Source of the DNA: Siphonodentalium dalli
Taxonomy: Eukaryota > Mollusca > Scaphopoda > Gadilida > Siphonodentaliidae
Assembly: GCA_032622095.1 (NCBI GenBank)
Contig: CP136061.1
Location: forward strand, 192,516,369 to 192,580,368
Direction: 5' to 3'
Length of the DNA: 64,000 bases
Below the pieces are notes generated by a model that had not been told where the DNA came from, did not search any database, and saw only the letters and a program-made list of their open reading frames with translations. The translations under genes were made by a program, and so were the position numbers. Below, in pieces: positions 45,278 through 57,229 of this stretch. Position 1 is the stretch's first letter. Every line of letters begins with the position of its first letter.

Positions 45278-48200
45278 GTATGTTTCAGCGATTTCATGTT
45301 TCTTTGCTGTATAACTATAAATTTAATTTTTAAAGGGACGTAAGGTATTTGCAATGGATAGATGAGAGAAATCATAAAACCCTGTATTTAAAATTGATCA
45401 TCACCAAGACGAATGTGGATTTTTTTCACAATATTTTTCAAAGCGTTAGAAAAATTCCAATGTTTACCACTTCTAGTTTTTATTTGACTTTGGTATTTTA
45501 TTGTACTAATTGGAATTTGATTAGTAATGTAATTGTAACATTAATGTTTTCATAACAATTGTTTTGATATCCAAAATCTCGTAATGGGAGAATTACTAGT
45601 GAAGACAATAACAACAAAGCTTGTCTATTTTTAGCTCAACTTGACTTTGTAAAGTTTGAGCTATTGCCATGGCTTTGTCGTCCGTCCTGCGTGTGTGTGT
45701 GCGTGATGCGTCAACAATTTCCTTTAGCACGGGCTACAGGTCGTACCTTTGGTCGGATCATTATGAAATTTGTCATAGCTGTTGACATTGACATGTAGAT
45801 GGGAACGAGTCATTTTGGGTTCATTCTGGAAGAAAACATGGCCGCCAGTGGCCATCTTGGATTTCAACATTCAATCCATTAGCACGGGCTACAGGTAGTA
45901 CTGTTCGTCTGATCATCAGGAAATTTGTAATGGATGCTATATTGACATGTAGATGGGAACGAGTAATTTTGGGGTTGTTCGACCAAAAAACATGGCCACC
46001 GGCAGCCATCTTAGATTTTACTCTTTGCATGACTAAATTCTTTGGCACGGCCTACAGGTCGTACCTTTGGTCGGATCATCATAAATGGATGACATGTTAA
46101 TAATGACATGTAGATGGGAACGAGTAATTTTGGGGTCATTCGGCAAAACAACATGGCTGCCAGCAGCCATTTTGGATTTTACTCTTTGTATGACTAAATC
46201 CTTTAGCACAGGCTACAGGTCGTACCTTTAGTCTGATCATCATGAAATTTGTCATGGCTGTTGAAATTGGAATGTAGATGAGAACGAGTCATTTTGGGGT
46301 CATTCGGACAAACAACATGGCCACCAGTGGCCATCTTGGATTTCAAAATTCAATCCATTAGCACGGGCTACAGGTCGTACCTTTGGTCTGATCATCATGA
46401 AATTTGTCATGAATGTTAACATTGTCATGTAGATGGGAATTTTGGGGTCATTCGGCCCAAAAACATGGCCGCCGGCAGCCGTCTTCGATTTACTCTTTGC
46501 ATGACTAAATTCTTTGGCACGGCCTACAGGTCGTACCTTTGGTCGGATCATCATAAAATGTGTCATGGATGTTAATAATGACATGTAGATGGGAACAAAT
46601 CATTTTGGGGTCATTCGGCAAAAAAACATGGCCGCCAGCAGCCATTTTTGATTTTACTCTTTGTATGACTAAATCCTTTAGCACGGGCTACAGGTCGTAC
46701 CTTTAGTCTGATCATCATGAAATTTGTCATGGCTGTTGAAATTGGAATTTAGATGGGAACGAGTCGTTTTGGGGTCATTCGGACAAACAACATGGCCACC
46801 AGCGGCCATCTTGGATTTCAAAATTCAATCCATTAGCACAGGATACAGGTCGTACCTTTGGTTTGATCATCATGAATTTGTCATGAATGTTAACATTGAC
46901 ATGTAGATGGGAACGAGTAATTTTGGGGTCAATCGGCCCAAAAATATGGCCGCCGGCAGCCATCTTAGATTTACTCTTTGCATGACTAAATTCTTTGGCA
47001 CAGCCTACAGGTCGTACCTTTAGTCGGATCATCATAAAATGTGTCATGGATTTAACAATGACATGTAGATGGGAACGAGTAATTTTGGGGTAATTCGGCA
47101 AAAAAACATGGCCGCCAGCAGCCATTTTGGATTTTACTCTTTGTATGACTAAATCCTTTAGCACGGGCTACAGGTCTTACCTTTAGTCTGATCATCATGA
47201 AATTTGTCATGGCTGTTGAAATTGGAATGTAGATGGTAACGAGTCATTTTGGGGTCATTCGGACAAACAACGGCCATCTTGGATTTCAAAATTCAATCCA
47301 TTAGCACGGGCTACAGGTCGTACCTTTGTCTGATCATCATGAAATTTGTCATGAATGTTAACATTGACATGTAGATGGGAACGATTAATTTTGGGGTCAT
47401 TCGGCCAAAAAACATGGCTGCCGGCAGCCATCTTAGATTTACTCTTTGCATGACTAAATTCTTTGGTACGGCCTACAGGTCGTACCCTTGGTCGGATCAT
47501 CATAAAATGTGTCATAGGTGTTGACATTGAAATGTAGATGGGAACGAGTCATTTTGGGTTCATTCGGGAAAAAAACGTGGCTGCCAGTGGCCATCTTGGA
47601 TTTCAATATTCAATCCATTAGCACGGGCTACAGGTCGTACTGTTCGTCTGATCATCATGAAATTTGTAATGGATATTAATATTGACATGTAGATGGGAAC
47701 GAGTAATTTTGGGGTTGTTCGGCCGAAAAACATGGCCACTGGCAGCCATCTTAGATTTTACTCTTTGCATGACTAAATTCTTTGGCACGGCATACAGGTT
47801 GTACCTTTGGTCGGATCATCATAAATTTTTTCATGCATGTTAACAATGACATGTAGATGGGAACGAGTCATTTTGGGGTCATTCGGGAAAAAAACGTGGC
47901 TGCCAGTGGCCATCTTGGATTTCAATATTCAATCCATTAGCACGGGCTACAGGTCGTACTGTTCGTCTGATCATCATGAAATTTGTCATGGATATTAATA
48001 TTGACATGTAGATGGGAACGAGTAATTTTGGGGTTGTTCGGCCGAAAAACATGGCCACTGGCAGCCATCTTAGATTTTACTCTTTGCATGACTAAATTCT
48101 TTGGCACGGCATACAGGTTGTAATTTGGTCGGATCATCATAAATTTTTTCATGCATGTTAACAATGACATGTAGATGGGAACGAGTCATTTTGGGGTCAT

Positions 48201-49608
48201 TCGGCAAAAAAACATGGCCGCCAGCAGCCATTTTGGATTTTACTCTTTGTATGACTAAATCCTTTAGCACGGGCTACAGGTCGTACCTTTAGTCTGATCA
48301 TCATGAAATTTGTCATGGCTGTTGAAATTGGAATGTAGATGAGAACAAGTCATTTTGGGGTCATTCGGACAAACAACATGGCCGCCAGCGGCCATCTTGG
48401 ATTTCAAAATTCAATCCCTTAGCACAGGCTACAGGTCGTACCTTTGGTTTGATCATCATGAAATTTGTCATGAATGTTAACATTGACATGTAGATGGGAA
48501 CGAGTTATTTTGGGGTTATTCGGCAAAAAACATGGCCACCAGTGGCCATTTTGGATTTCAAAATTCAATCCATTGGCGCGGGCTACAGGTCATACTGCTC
48601 TTCTGATCATCATGAAATTTGTCATGGATGTTAATATTGACATGTAGATGGGAACGAGTCATTTTGGGGTCATTCGTTCCAAAAAAATGGCCACCAGAAG
48701 CCATCTTGGATTATATCTTTGCATGACTAAATCCTTTGGCGCGGCCTACAGGTCGTAGCTTTTGTCAGATCTTCATGAAATTTGTTACGGATGTTAACAA
48801 TGACATGTAGATGGGAATTATTCATTTTGGAGTCATTTGGCCAAAAAACATGGCTGCCAGCAGCCATCTTGGATTTTACTCTTTGCATGACTAAATCCTT
48901 TGACACAGGCTACAGGTCATATCATTTGTCAGATCTCATCATGAAATTTGTACTGGATGTTAATAATGACATGTAAATGGGAACGAGTCTTTTTGGGGTC
49001 ATTTGGCAAAAAAACATGGCTGCCAGCGGCCATCTTAGATTTTACTCTTCGCATAACTAGGCCTTTCAACTTTCCACATTCCTAATCACTCCATTGTCTT
49101 TAACACATGAAATTATTTCCTTTCCAAGTTGAACTACAGTGTCATTTTCATTTGTACTGCCCTAAATAATTAACCCAGTAACTATTATGCGATTATAACT
49201 AAGGTCAATTTACTTGTTAAGGTAAACACAATTTATTTCAGAATAATAAGAAGCTACTTTCATTAATAAAGTACATTTCATTGCCATAACACTCATTGTT
49301 ACATGTATGCATCAACTCACAGTTGTCAAATGCAACATCCGAGAATTTACTGCCAATGCTAATAATACATTGAGAATTGGACAATTCAAATAAATTAAAT
49401 TAATTTGTATCCAAGAACAAAGATCAATATCTTGGCCATGATTTATAGTTAAACCAAAACTTATGTGGTTAATTAAAGTATGCAATTTCGGGGAACTGCA
49501 TTGTGCTGTTCTAATTTCGATAAGTCCTTAATGTGAATTTGTTCACCCATGTTACAAAGCAATGAACTTTTGACACTAAACCATTTATTTTGTTCTTCAA
49601 ATTTGAAG
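45278..49608 (+). other. AMT: AMT intron A
   Basis: 4.3-kb intron with GTATGT donor and TTCTTCAAATTTGAAG acceptor. Most of it (45632-49070) is a repeat array; the remainder at both ends is AT-rich without recognisable features. Confidence 0.85.
45632..49070 (+). repeat. Hairpin-capped minisatellite with a three-monomer higher-order unit
   Basis: It starts with a stem (TAGCTCAACTT and AAGTTTGAGCTA), a GTCGTCCGTCC tract and then about 21 monomers of 154-164 bp. Each has 'catggc.gcc..c.gccatctt', 'gctacaggtcgtacctttgg', 'gatcatcatgaaatttgtcat', 'gacatgtagatgggaacgag' and 'ttttggggtcattcgg'. Three variants alternate: one with 'ttcaaaattcaatccattagc', one with 'ctttgcatgactaaattctttgg', one with 'ctttgtatgactaaatccttt'. 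The spacing runs about 154, 161, 164 and repeats, giving a ~480-bp higher-order unit. In the second half the order is shuffled. All minus-strand frames here are monomer artefacts. Confidence 0.9.
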
Positions 49609-49687
49609 GATAATGCAAAGTCTTGTCAGGAAAAAGGAATGGACGTGGAGGTCAACCAGCTGAATTATGGTCTCCTTGCCCTTCAAG
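49609..49687 (+). CDS. AMT: Aminomethyltransferase, exon B
   Basis: 79 bases: 26 codons plus one base (starts phase 0, ends phase 1), with acceptor AAATTTGAAG and donor CAAG/GTATGT. The peptide DNAKSCQEKGMDVEVNQLNY then GLLALQG joins exactly between HMK of exon A and PQMAQVL of exon C. It matches the family stretch in which the sequence before ALQGP varies and LLALQGP is conserved. The last 37 bases and the donor are duplicated 1290 bp downstream. Confidence 0.93.
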
Positions 49688-49714
49688 GTATGTAATAGTA
49701 CAATTTCCTTATTA

Positions 49715-51530
49715 GTCGAGTTTTTTTCCAAAACTCGACTTATAGTTTGATGAGGGGCGGCGGACGGGCGGGCGACGTGTTTTGCTTATAACTCAACCGT
49801 TTATTGACGGATTAAAATTTGGTGTGTGAGTACATATCCATGCACGTAAGCTGCAGACAAAAAATCGGGTTCGTCTGCACATTTATTACAGAGTTATGGC
49901 CCTTTGAATTTTCAGCTCGTTAGCGCGATAACTTCAACAAACGTTATACGATTTGATTGAAATTTGGTATATATGTGTCTCCCAAGAATATCTCGGATGA
50001 GTTCGAAAACCGGCCTGGTCCGATAAAATTTGATAGAGTTATGGTCCTTAATTAGTCATTTTTCACGAATTTTCAGCTCGTTAGCGCGATAACTTCAACA
50101 AACGTTATCCGATTTGATTGAAATTTGGTATATAGGTGTCTCCCAAGAATATCTCGGATGAGTTCGAAAACCGGCCTCGTACGATAATATTTGATAGCGT
50201 TATGGCCCTTAATTAGTCATTTTTCACGAATTTTCAGCTCGTTAGCGCGATAACTTCAACAAACGTTATCCGATTTGATTGAAATTTGGTATATAGGTGT
50301 CTCCCAAGAATATCTCGGATGAGTTCGAAAACCGGCCTGGTCCGATAAAATTTGATAGAGTTATGGCCCTTAATTAGACATTTTTCAAAACATTTCAGCT
50401 TGTTAGCGCGATAACTTCAACAAACGTTATCCGATTTGATTGAAATTTGGTATATAGGTGTCTCCCAAGAATATCTCGGATGAGTTCGAAAACCGGCCTG
50501 GTCCGATAAAATTTGATAGAGTTATGGCCCTTAATTAGTCATTTTTTACGAATTTTCAGCTTGTTAGCGCGATAACTTCAACAAACGTTATCCGATTTGA
50601 TTGAAATTTGGTATATAGGTGTCTCCCAAGAATATCTCGGACGAGTTCGAAAACCGGCCTGGTCCGATAAAATTTGATAGAGTTATGGCCCTTAATTAGT
50701 CATTTTTCACGAATTTTCAGCTCGTTAGCGCGATAACTTCAACAAACGTTATCCGATTTGATTGAAATTTGGTATATAGGTGTCTCCCAAGAATATCTCG
50801 GACGAGTTCGAAAACCGGCCTGGTCCGATAAAATTTGATAGAGTTATGGCCCTTAATTAGTCATTTTTCACGAATTTTGAGCTCGTTAGCGCGATAACTT
50901 CAACAAACGTTATCCGATTTGATTGAAATTTGGTTTATAGGTCAACCAGCTGAATTATGGTCTCCTTGCCCTTCAAGGTATGTAATAGTACAATTTCCTT
51001 ATTAGTTGAGTTTTTTTCCAAAACTCGACTTATAGTTTGATGAGGGGCGGCGGACGGGCGGGCGACGCGTTTTGCTTATAACTCAACCGTTTATTGACGG
51101 ATTAAAATTTGGTGTGTGAGTACATATCCATGCACGTAAGCTGCAGACAAAAAATCGGGTTCGTCTGCACATTTATTACAGAGTTATGGCCCTTTGAATT
51201 TTCAGCTCGTTAGCGCGATAACTTCAACAAACGTTATCCGATTTGATTGAAATTTGGTTTATAGGTGTCTCTCAAGAATATCTCGGTCGAGTTCGAAAAC
51301 CGGCCCAGTCCGATAAAATTTGATAGAGTTATGGTCCTTAATTAGTCATTTGTACGAATTTTGAGCTCGTTAGCGCGATAACTTCAACAAACGTCCTCCG
51401 ATTTGTTTAAAATTTGGAATAGACATACTTGCCAAGAATATTTCGGACGAGTTCGAAAACCAGCCTGGCCCGATAAAATTGGATGAAGTTATGGCCCTTA
51501 ATTAGTCATTTTTCGATTTTACCTATTAAT
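49715..51530 (+). repeat. Hairpin-capped array of 161-bp monomers, duplicated start
   Basis: The cap at 49720-49748 has arms AGTCGAGTTTT and AAAACTCGACT, followed by GGCGGACGGGCGGGCGACG. The monomer start word TTAGCGCGATAACTTCAAC recurs near 49920, 50081, 50242, 50403, 50564, 50725 and 50886, exactly 161 bp apart. At 50941 the array is broken by a copy of the exon B end and the cap, after which about three further monomers follow. The same family is seen reversed at 1-247. Confidence 0.93.
50941..50977 (+). pseudogene. AMT: Duplicated 3' end of AMT exon B with splice donor
   Basis: These 37 bases are identical to 49651-49687, and the match continues through the GTATGT donor and the repeat cap (one mismatch in the next 30 bases). 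The copy is preceded by TTTGGTTTATAG, so an AG directly adjoins it. The source and target share AGGT at the joint. Using this copy instead of exon B would keep the reading frame but drop 14 residues; including both would shift the frame. Whether it is ever spliced is unknown. Confidence 0.8.
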
Positions 51531-51958
51531 TAGTCTACCGATACTGATGCACACCAATTGGCGGTAGCCACCGGCGGTAAGCCACCAAAAACGAGACACA
51601 GCATCTCTGATGCCACCTCTTGTTTACAGTTTCGGCACTGTGCACCTTCCAAAACCTTTAAATTGTTACCAATGGTTAGTTCTAGTACTTGGATGATCAC
51701 CATGGAATCCCATTTGTTGCTGACAGTGACAGAATAGTTGTCAACATTGATCATCCAAAACAGCCATCTAAAGCTTAAAGATGGGGGGGGGGTCTCACTT
51801 CTGGGACAATACTTCCAAAAACAACACAAATTCTCATGAAACCTATTTGATTTTATTATTGATGCCCAAAGACATGACAAATATTTGGCTGACAATTTTT
51901 TTGACAGATGTGAATAACAATAGATATTTTCGACATATATATTTTGTACCAACTTTAG

Positions 51959-52104
51959 GACCACAAATGGCACAAGTGCTCCAACCTGGCATAGACAAGG
52001 ACTTGAAAGATTTAGTGTTCATGACAAGTATTGAAGCATCTGTGTTTGGAGTCGCTGGGTGTCGGATCACAAGATGTGGCTATACTGGTGAGGATGGTGT
52101 TGAG
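51959..52104 (+). CDS. AMT: Aminomethyltransferase, exon C
   Basis: 146 bases, entering in phase 1 (the first codon is completed by the last base of exon B) and ending GTTGAG/GTAGGC in phase 0. The peptide [20 protein letters not shown], then [20 protein letters not shown] and GYTGEDGVE, contains the family motif RxTxTGYTGEDGxE. The equivalent region of animal AMT continues with the H-protein/THF-binding C-terminal half, ARDSLRLEAG and so on. I found none of that downstream in the window, so the remaining exons lie beyond 64000 or the copy is truncated. Confidence 0.94.
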
Positions 52105-53037
52105 GTAGGCTTGTATGCCTGGGATGCCTATATCTATTCCTTCAGTTATACTATTCATGTCTCATTGTGAATGATAGAAACCTCATTTCAACATATGGAC
52201 AAAGGCTTCATTTTAACACATGCTTTGGCTTTATTTTAACATGTGCTAAACAAAGCCTATCCTGACAGTTAAAATGGTAAAGTAAAAGCCTATGCTCAAG
52301 AATTCATTTTTCTGTTATAGTGGCTTTTTGTGATGGATAAAAGATTGTTGTACTATATATTTGCAAAGCCAGCATTGAAGCTGGAAAATAGCCCCAAACA
52401 TATGTACAAGCAATTTATACAAGCAATATTTGTCACACATTAGCAATTATCCTATAACTTTTCCATATCAAATTAACCATAAGTCCAATACAAAAATAAT
52501 GCTAGATTTACATCCCCTCCAGACCCTATTTTTAGTCCCCCTCCTAATTTTTTTTCATTTGGATATCTTTTATGTAAACTTTTTTCTCATGCCTTATACG
52601 TTTTCAACTATATCTAATATAATCTTAAGGAATCTTTTTCAATGTTAATTTAATAAATATGGTCAATGTTTTCAAGAGAAAGTAATCCATGTAATTTATT
52701 GCAGTTTGGATTATCCCAATAATATTTGGGATTACATTATTCGCGTAAATCTTTCAGCTCTTGACATCCGATAAAATTAATGGCACTCATGACATGGTTA
52801 TCGCTTTCACAAAACACTGTTTAAATCATTATTATCTTTTCCTTTTGTCGATCTATTCTTTTCAACTGGCAATTTATGGTTGGATGTTCGTATTTTCAGT
52901 AAGAAGTTAGATAAATGGGCTGGCAAATTAACTAGATATCGATTCGTTTTAATGGAATCCTTTATGTTGCTGTTGAATATAGCTCTCGTAGAAATATCTA
53001 TTTAGCAAGACAAGGTTAATCGTAATTTTTTGGCCTA
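52105..53037 (+). other. AMT intron C or flank, no feature
   Basis: AT-rich sequence after exon C's donor. Nothing recognisable apart from a direct repeat of 'ttcattttaacacatg'-like words at 52200-52245. Confidence 0.5.
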
Positions 53038-53039
53038 TA

Positions 53040-53811
53040 CAGTACATTTTGTCCAGTTTAGAGAGGTGTTCAGTTTATAGAAATCATGTCATGACTGGAT
53101 CGGAAGATCCCTGTTGTCAAGACAGAACAGCATTTTTAATAGATGAAACTTCATGCGACACCAATTGAATTATGAACCCGCCAATAACTAATTTTCAATC
53201 AATTGACCACAACTTGCAAACTAAAATTTGGATACAAAGAGTCCCGATTAATTCAATTCCAAGTTGAAAATTTCCAATACTATTATCATTCAATGTAATC
53301 TGTTTGTTGAGTAATAAATTGTCCACCTAAAATTATTAATAAACTACTAAAATATTTCCATGAAAGTCTACCAAAACGGTGCTCAAGTAATGACCATCAG
53401 CATCCCGTACTACCTTGAAAATAAGCAATTTGAAACGAAGTATGATTTAAAATAAATTTATAAACTATCTATATGTTACTCGTATTTATGGAAAACTGAA
53501 GTGCTTTATACAGTGGTTATTCAAAGCATTCACCGAACAAAATATCACTTATAAAATTAGGATGAAAAACAACAGTATGAAAACATATGTCACTGATATG
53601 CATGTGCATATGGATTCCGGAGATAAATTTGCATGTGTTCGGTCAATACCGGATAAAAATGGTTGTCCGGTGTTCGGAGTACAGAAGTTCCAGATCAATA
53701 CAGAGGTAAATATTAGAGACAATGCACTTAGTTTAATTCAGGACCGACAAATTTGTTTGGTGTAGAGAGGGATCTGGTTTATAGAGGGTCTAGTTTGGAG
53801 AGGTTTTACTG
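53040..53811. mobile_element. TIR element with TA target duplication, copy 2
   Basis: The right end reads GTTTGGAGAGGTTTTACTG followed by TA (53812-53813). The left end, TA (53038-53039) then CAGTACATTTTGTCCAG and TTTAGAGAGGTG, is more degenerate. The right-hand subterminal block ('gtgttcggagtacagaag', 'attcaggaccgac') matches that of 10239-11421. This copy is shorter and more diverged. It lies downstream of AMT exon C and so may be intronic. Confidence 0.8.
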
Positions 53812-53813
53812 TA

Positions 53814-54834
53814 TTAGTATATAATATTAGTATATAATAGCGTTGATGGAAGTTTGCCTTCTGTAATTCTGAAGTGATTTTTTTGGCTAAAACCAGTGAT
53901 ACCATGTTCCTGACTCTAACTGTACTTTAATACATGGTGATAAAACAGTAAAGCAATGAGTATCTCTCTGTCCCATGCCACCAGGATATTTTGTTGTTTA
54001 GACAAATATGGTAGCTAATTCTTTCATCCAGGCTACAGTACGAATGTCTAAAATAATTTTGTTATGTATCGCGATCCCTTTTGATCGCTTATTTCCACAT
54101 TTTCATACATGTTTTCGACTACATGTGCTGTTCCTTTATTGTTTAAGTTTAGGTTTAGGCATGGAATTGTATGTTATTAGAAATGAGACATTGAATTATC
54201 GTTATACCAGGCAACCGTTCATCACTGGGTGTTGAAATTTCAATAATTTTTTGAGTCTAAAGTGAATCACGATACGCATATTTTATCGTGAGCAAAAATT
54301 ATGATACGTTTTGTAGCAAGGGTGTATCGTTACAGCCCAATACCTGGTACTATGTTTCTTTTCAATTTTACTTTGGAATTCAGTCATTATTTAAATGTGA
54401 TGGTCTTCTACTACATGTATATCCTAGATACAGTGATTTTCTTTTTCTTTTCCAATATCGATATTAGAAAATTAGAATCATATCAAACTATCTGAATATT
54501 TGATAAATGGTCAGAAACTTCTTAGCCAGGACCCATACAATGTGCTAAATGCCCAGATTTTGCTTTAGGCTGTTCGGCAATGATTCTGGTGTTCTAGAAA
54601 CTTTTGTTTTCTTCACTATATCTTTTAAAAAATTGTAACCAGTACTGACGTGTAGGATATAATATTGTCCAAATGAAAGATGTGCTTACTGACCAGTAGC
54701 ATACAGTTTTAATAATAAATCTAGCTCAATTTATAATTCAAAGTTGTAGTTTATGTACTTGTACTTGTACTTGTATTCAACAGTTTTTCGAGAATACAGA
54801 AATTTTGCATCACTAACCAAGCCTGATCATAGCA
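53814..54834. other. No gene recognised
   Basis: The small plus-strand frames at 54008-54235 and 54301-54495 have no recognised domains. A short CTTGTA repeat lies near 54755-54773. Confidence 0.5.
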
Positions 54835-54847
54835 TGTCTGTCATTTG

Positions 54848-54940
54848 CAGAATGAGATCACCAGAGGGTGAATTTAGTGATGCTATCCTGCATAGCAGGC
54901 TAGCATCACCAAATTCACCCTCTGGGGACCTCATTCTGCT
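54848..54940. repeat. Near-perfect 93-bp palindrome
   Basis: Arms of 45 bases (left starting GCAGAATGAGATCACCAGAG, right the complement of GCAGAATGAGGTCCCCAGAG and so on) differ at about four positions and are separated by only three bases. The same block, with flanks, occurs diverged at 29190-29310, and partial copies occur at 55130-55240. It can form a cruciform or RNA hairpin. Confidence 0.88.
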
Positions 54941-55129
54941 TTGGCCTCATCTTATCTGGAAAGTTTCTTAAATCAAATTTCTATAGAAACTTAGATTTCA
55001 TTTTTAATTTGGTTTCTCTATATAATTTCTCCAAATTGACAGACGACACATTGCATAATCAAGGTTCCCAATGGGTTCATCATCACAATATTCACCATCT
55101 GGGAACTTCAATGTGATTCTATGTATCCC

Positions 55130-55240
55130 ATAGCAGATGAGGCGACGCAGAATGACGTCCCCAGATGGTGAATTTGGTGATGTTTGCCCACTATGCAGGA
55201 TAGCATCACTAAATTCACCTCAGGCCTGTCACTAACACTG
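55130..55240. repeat. Second foldback block of the same family
   Basis: GATGGTGAATTTGGTGATG on the left and CATCACTAAATTCACC on the right form inverted arms. It is more diverged than 54848-54940. Confidence 0.7.
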
Positions 55241-55812
55241 ATTACTAAATAGATTCTCCTATTCAGTCTATTCATACATGTATACCAGTCTAGAATTGAA
55301 TGGTGTATTTTTAATTTGTTGAGTATGATCAATGATATGCAGATGACAAGCATAGAAACCTCTTTAATTTGAAGGGATATGGAGATAATAAGTTCAACAG
55401 ACAACCTTACATGTGTAGCGATGTTCAGCTAATAGTTTCAAAAAGAAAATTAAAGGTACTCAATCCGATTTGATTGTCCCCAAATCATCAAATTCCAACA
55501 ACAATTTTTTTTTTTGAAATGCAGCTTCAGTTATCAATATTGAGTAATTGCCCAAAAATAGTGCTAACCACAGTCAACTATAGTATAAAATTGCCCATGT
55601 TATTTATCAACATTTTGTTCCACGAAATTATGCCGGTTTGTCATATATCTGACACAAAAAAGCCATTTTAGAGTTATCCATCTTCATCCGCAATTTGGTC
55701 CGAGACCGCCTTCTTGTCAACTGTTTACTGGCCCACTAAAAGTTATCGGTCATTAAAAATAATTGAATTCAAAGATCACTCTGAGCTTTGATGGGTGGTT
55801 TCCTCATCTCGA
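55241..55812. other. No gene recognised
   Basis: AT-rich spacer before the tandem duplication. The open frames at 55108-55404 (minus) and 55474-55671 (plus) are unsupported. Confidence 0.5.
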
Positions 55813-57229
55813 ATCAAATATTATTTACCCCCCAAAGCCAAGGAAATAGTAATTTGCGAGCATTAATTCGGATTATGCATCTTTAATGCCGTTTGATGTA
55901 CTTAGCACATGAACATTCCAAAAACTGAATCTATGATAATTAAATGGCTGCACTCCATTTACTAGTAAAGGCTTGAGTTAACTTGGATGAAATGAAGCAG
56001 ACAAGGAAACTTGAAATGCACAATCATTTGGCTGTGAAACAATCCATGCACACACCTAGAATAGAAAGCACTGCCTCGTGTCACATACACAAGTACAAAC
56101 ACGGTAAATCTGACAAATATGCAGCACAAGATATCTCATTATCATCACCCACATGACAACAATATTGTAGGGTCATACTTTACAAAAGTCATTAGACTCA
56201 TCCCAGTGTCATGATGCTGGCAGATTTAGTGATTAATTTTTCCTACCAACAGCTATAAAAGTCAAGTTCTGTTAGTTCTTTTTGGTGACGCACATTGGCC
56301 TTGGGACCTTTTATAAAAAAAAAATTCTGACATGCTCAGTGGATGGTCCAATCTTACGGTGATATGAGTTCATGCAATGCTCAGAATTGACCAGATTGCA
56401 TGGTTTTTAACCAGAGATAGCTAAACCATTGTTGCTACTGGCAGATATCACAGATGCTGGAAGGAACAAGGGCTAGGGGCATAACTTCTAGAAAAGTGCA
56501 CTATTTTAATCAATGGTAGAGATTTGAAGTAGAAAAGACAATCTGGTTATCAAATCAACCTGGTTATCAGGTGGGATCTCATAATACCAAATGAATAATT
56601 AACATAGAGATTAGTACTAATAGTAATTACTAACTTAATAGACATTGTTTCTGTACTTCTAGTATATTATGTGTGTGTCTCTCACTTGAATTTTAGAAAA
56701 TAGCCTATTATACAAATTAAGAGTGATAACGGTAAGTCTCATTTCAAGCATTTAATCCATTGAACCAAAAGATATCTGACAATAACTTATAAGCATTTCC
56801 AATCCATACATATATGACAATTTCCAAAGTTACACTTGAGAAACTTGATCAAATTGACCTCTCAGTAAAATTCAAAAATAATGACTCAAAGAGCCCTAGA
56901 TTAATAGCTCTCAATGCAATGGATTTTCAAAATATTTGCAGGGGGAGAACCCCCAGACCACCCCCCCCCCCCCACCATCAGCAGGGGAACAGCCCCTCCA
57001 GAACCACCCTCTGCTCAGGCCTTCGGGATATGCCTTCACCATATCATTGTCCAAAAACAGGTGTCCCCAAAACATCCCTGGATCCTTCACTGATAAATTC
57101 AACAAATGATGGTTGTTTGATGATCTTATTATCTGAACATTTCCTAGGAGAACCACTCGTCAATGAGTAAGTATAGTACAGGAAGGGTTAAAGTTCCTTA
57201 TTACATTCGCTGTGGGTACAAATGAAATA

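Larger units (their letters stand above)
49688..51958 (+). other. AMT: AMT intron B
   Basis: 2.27-kb intron between exons B and C with GTATGT donor and CCAACTTTAG acceptor. It holds the 161-bp monomer array and the duplicated exon end. The remainder (51535-51958) has a G-run (about 9-10) near 51783 and no other feature; the long minus-strand frame at 51530-51973 has no recognised domain and overlaps the acceptor. Confidence 0.85.

Noticed and set aside
46300-48270. Minus-strand frames with repeated peptide words (MTHFMMIRPKVRPV, KSKMAAGGHVF)
   Set aside because: They are translations of the monomer array; monomer lengths not divisible by three break the frame repeatedly.
51530-51973. 147-codon minus-strand frame next to AMT exon C
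   Set aside because: It overlaps the exon C acceptor in antisense, has no recognisable domain, and begins inside a repeat.
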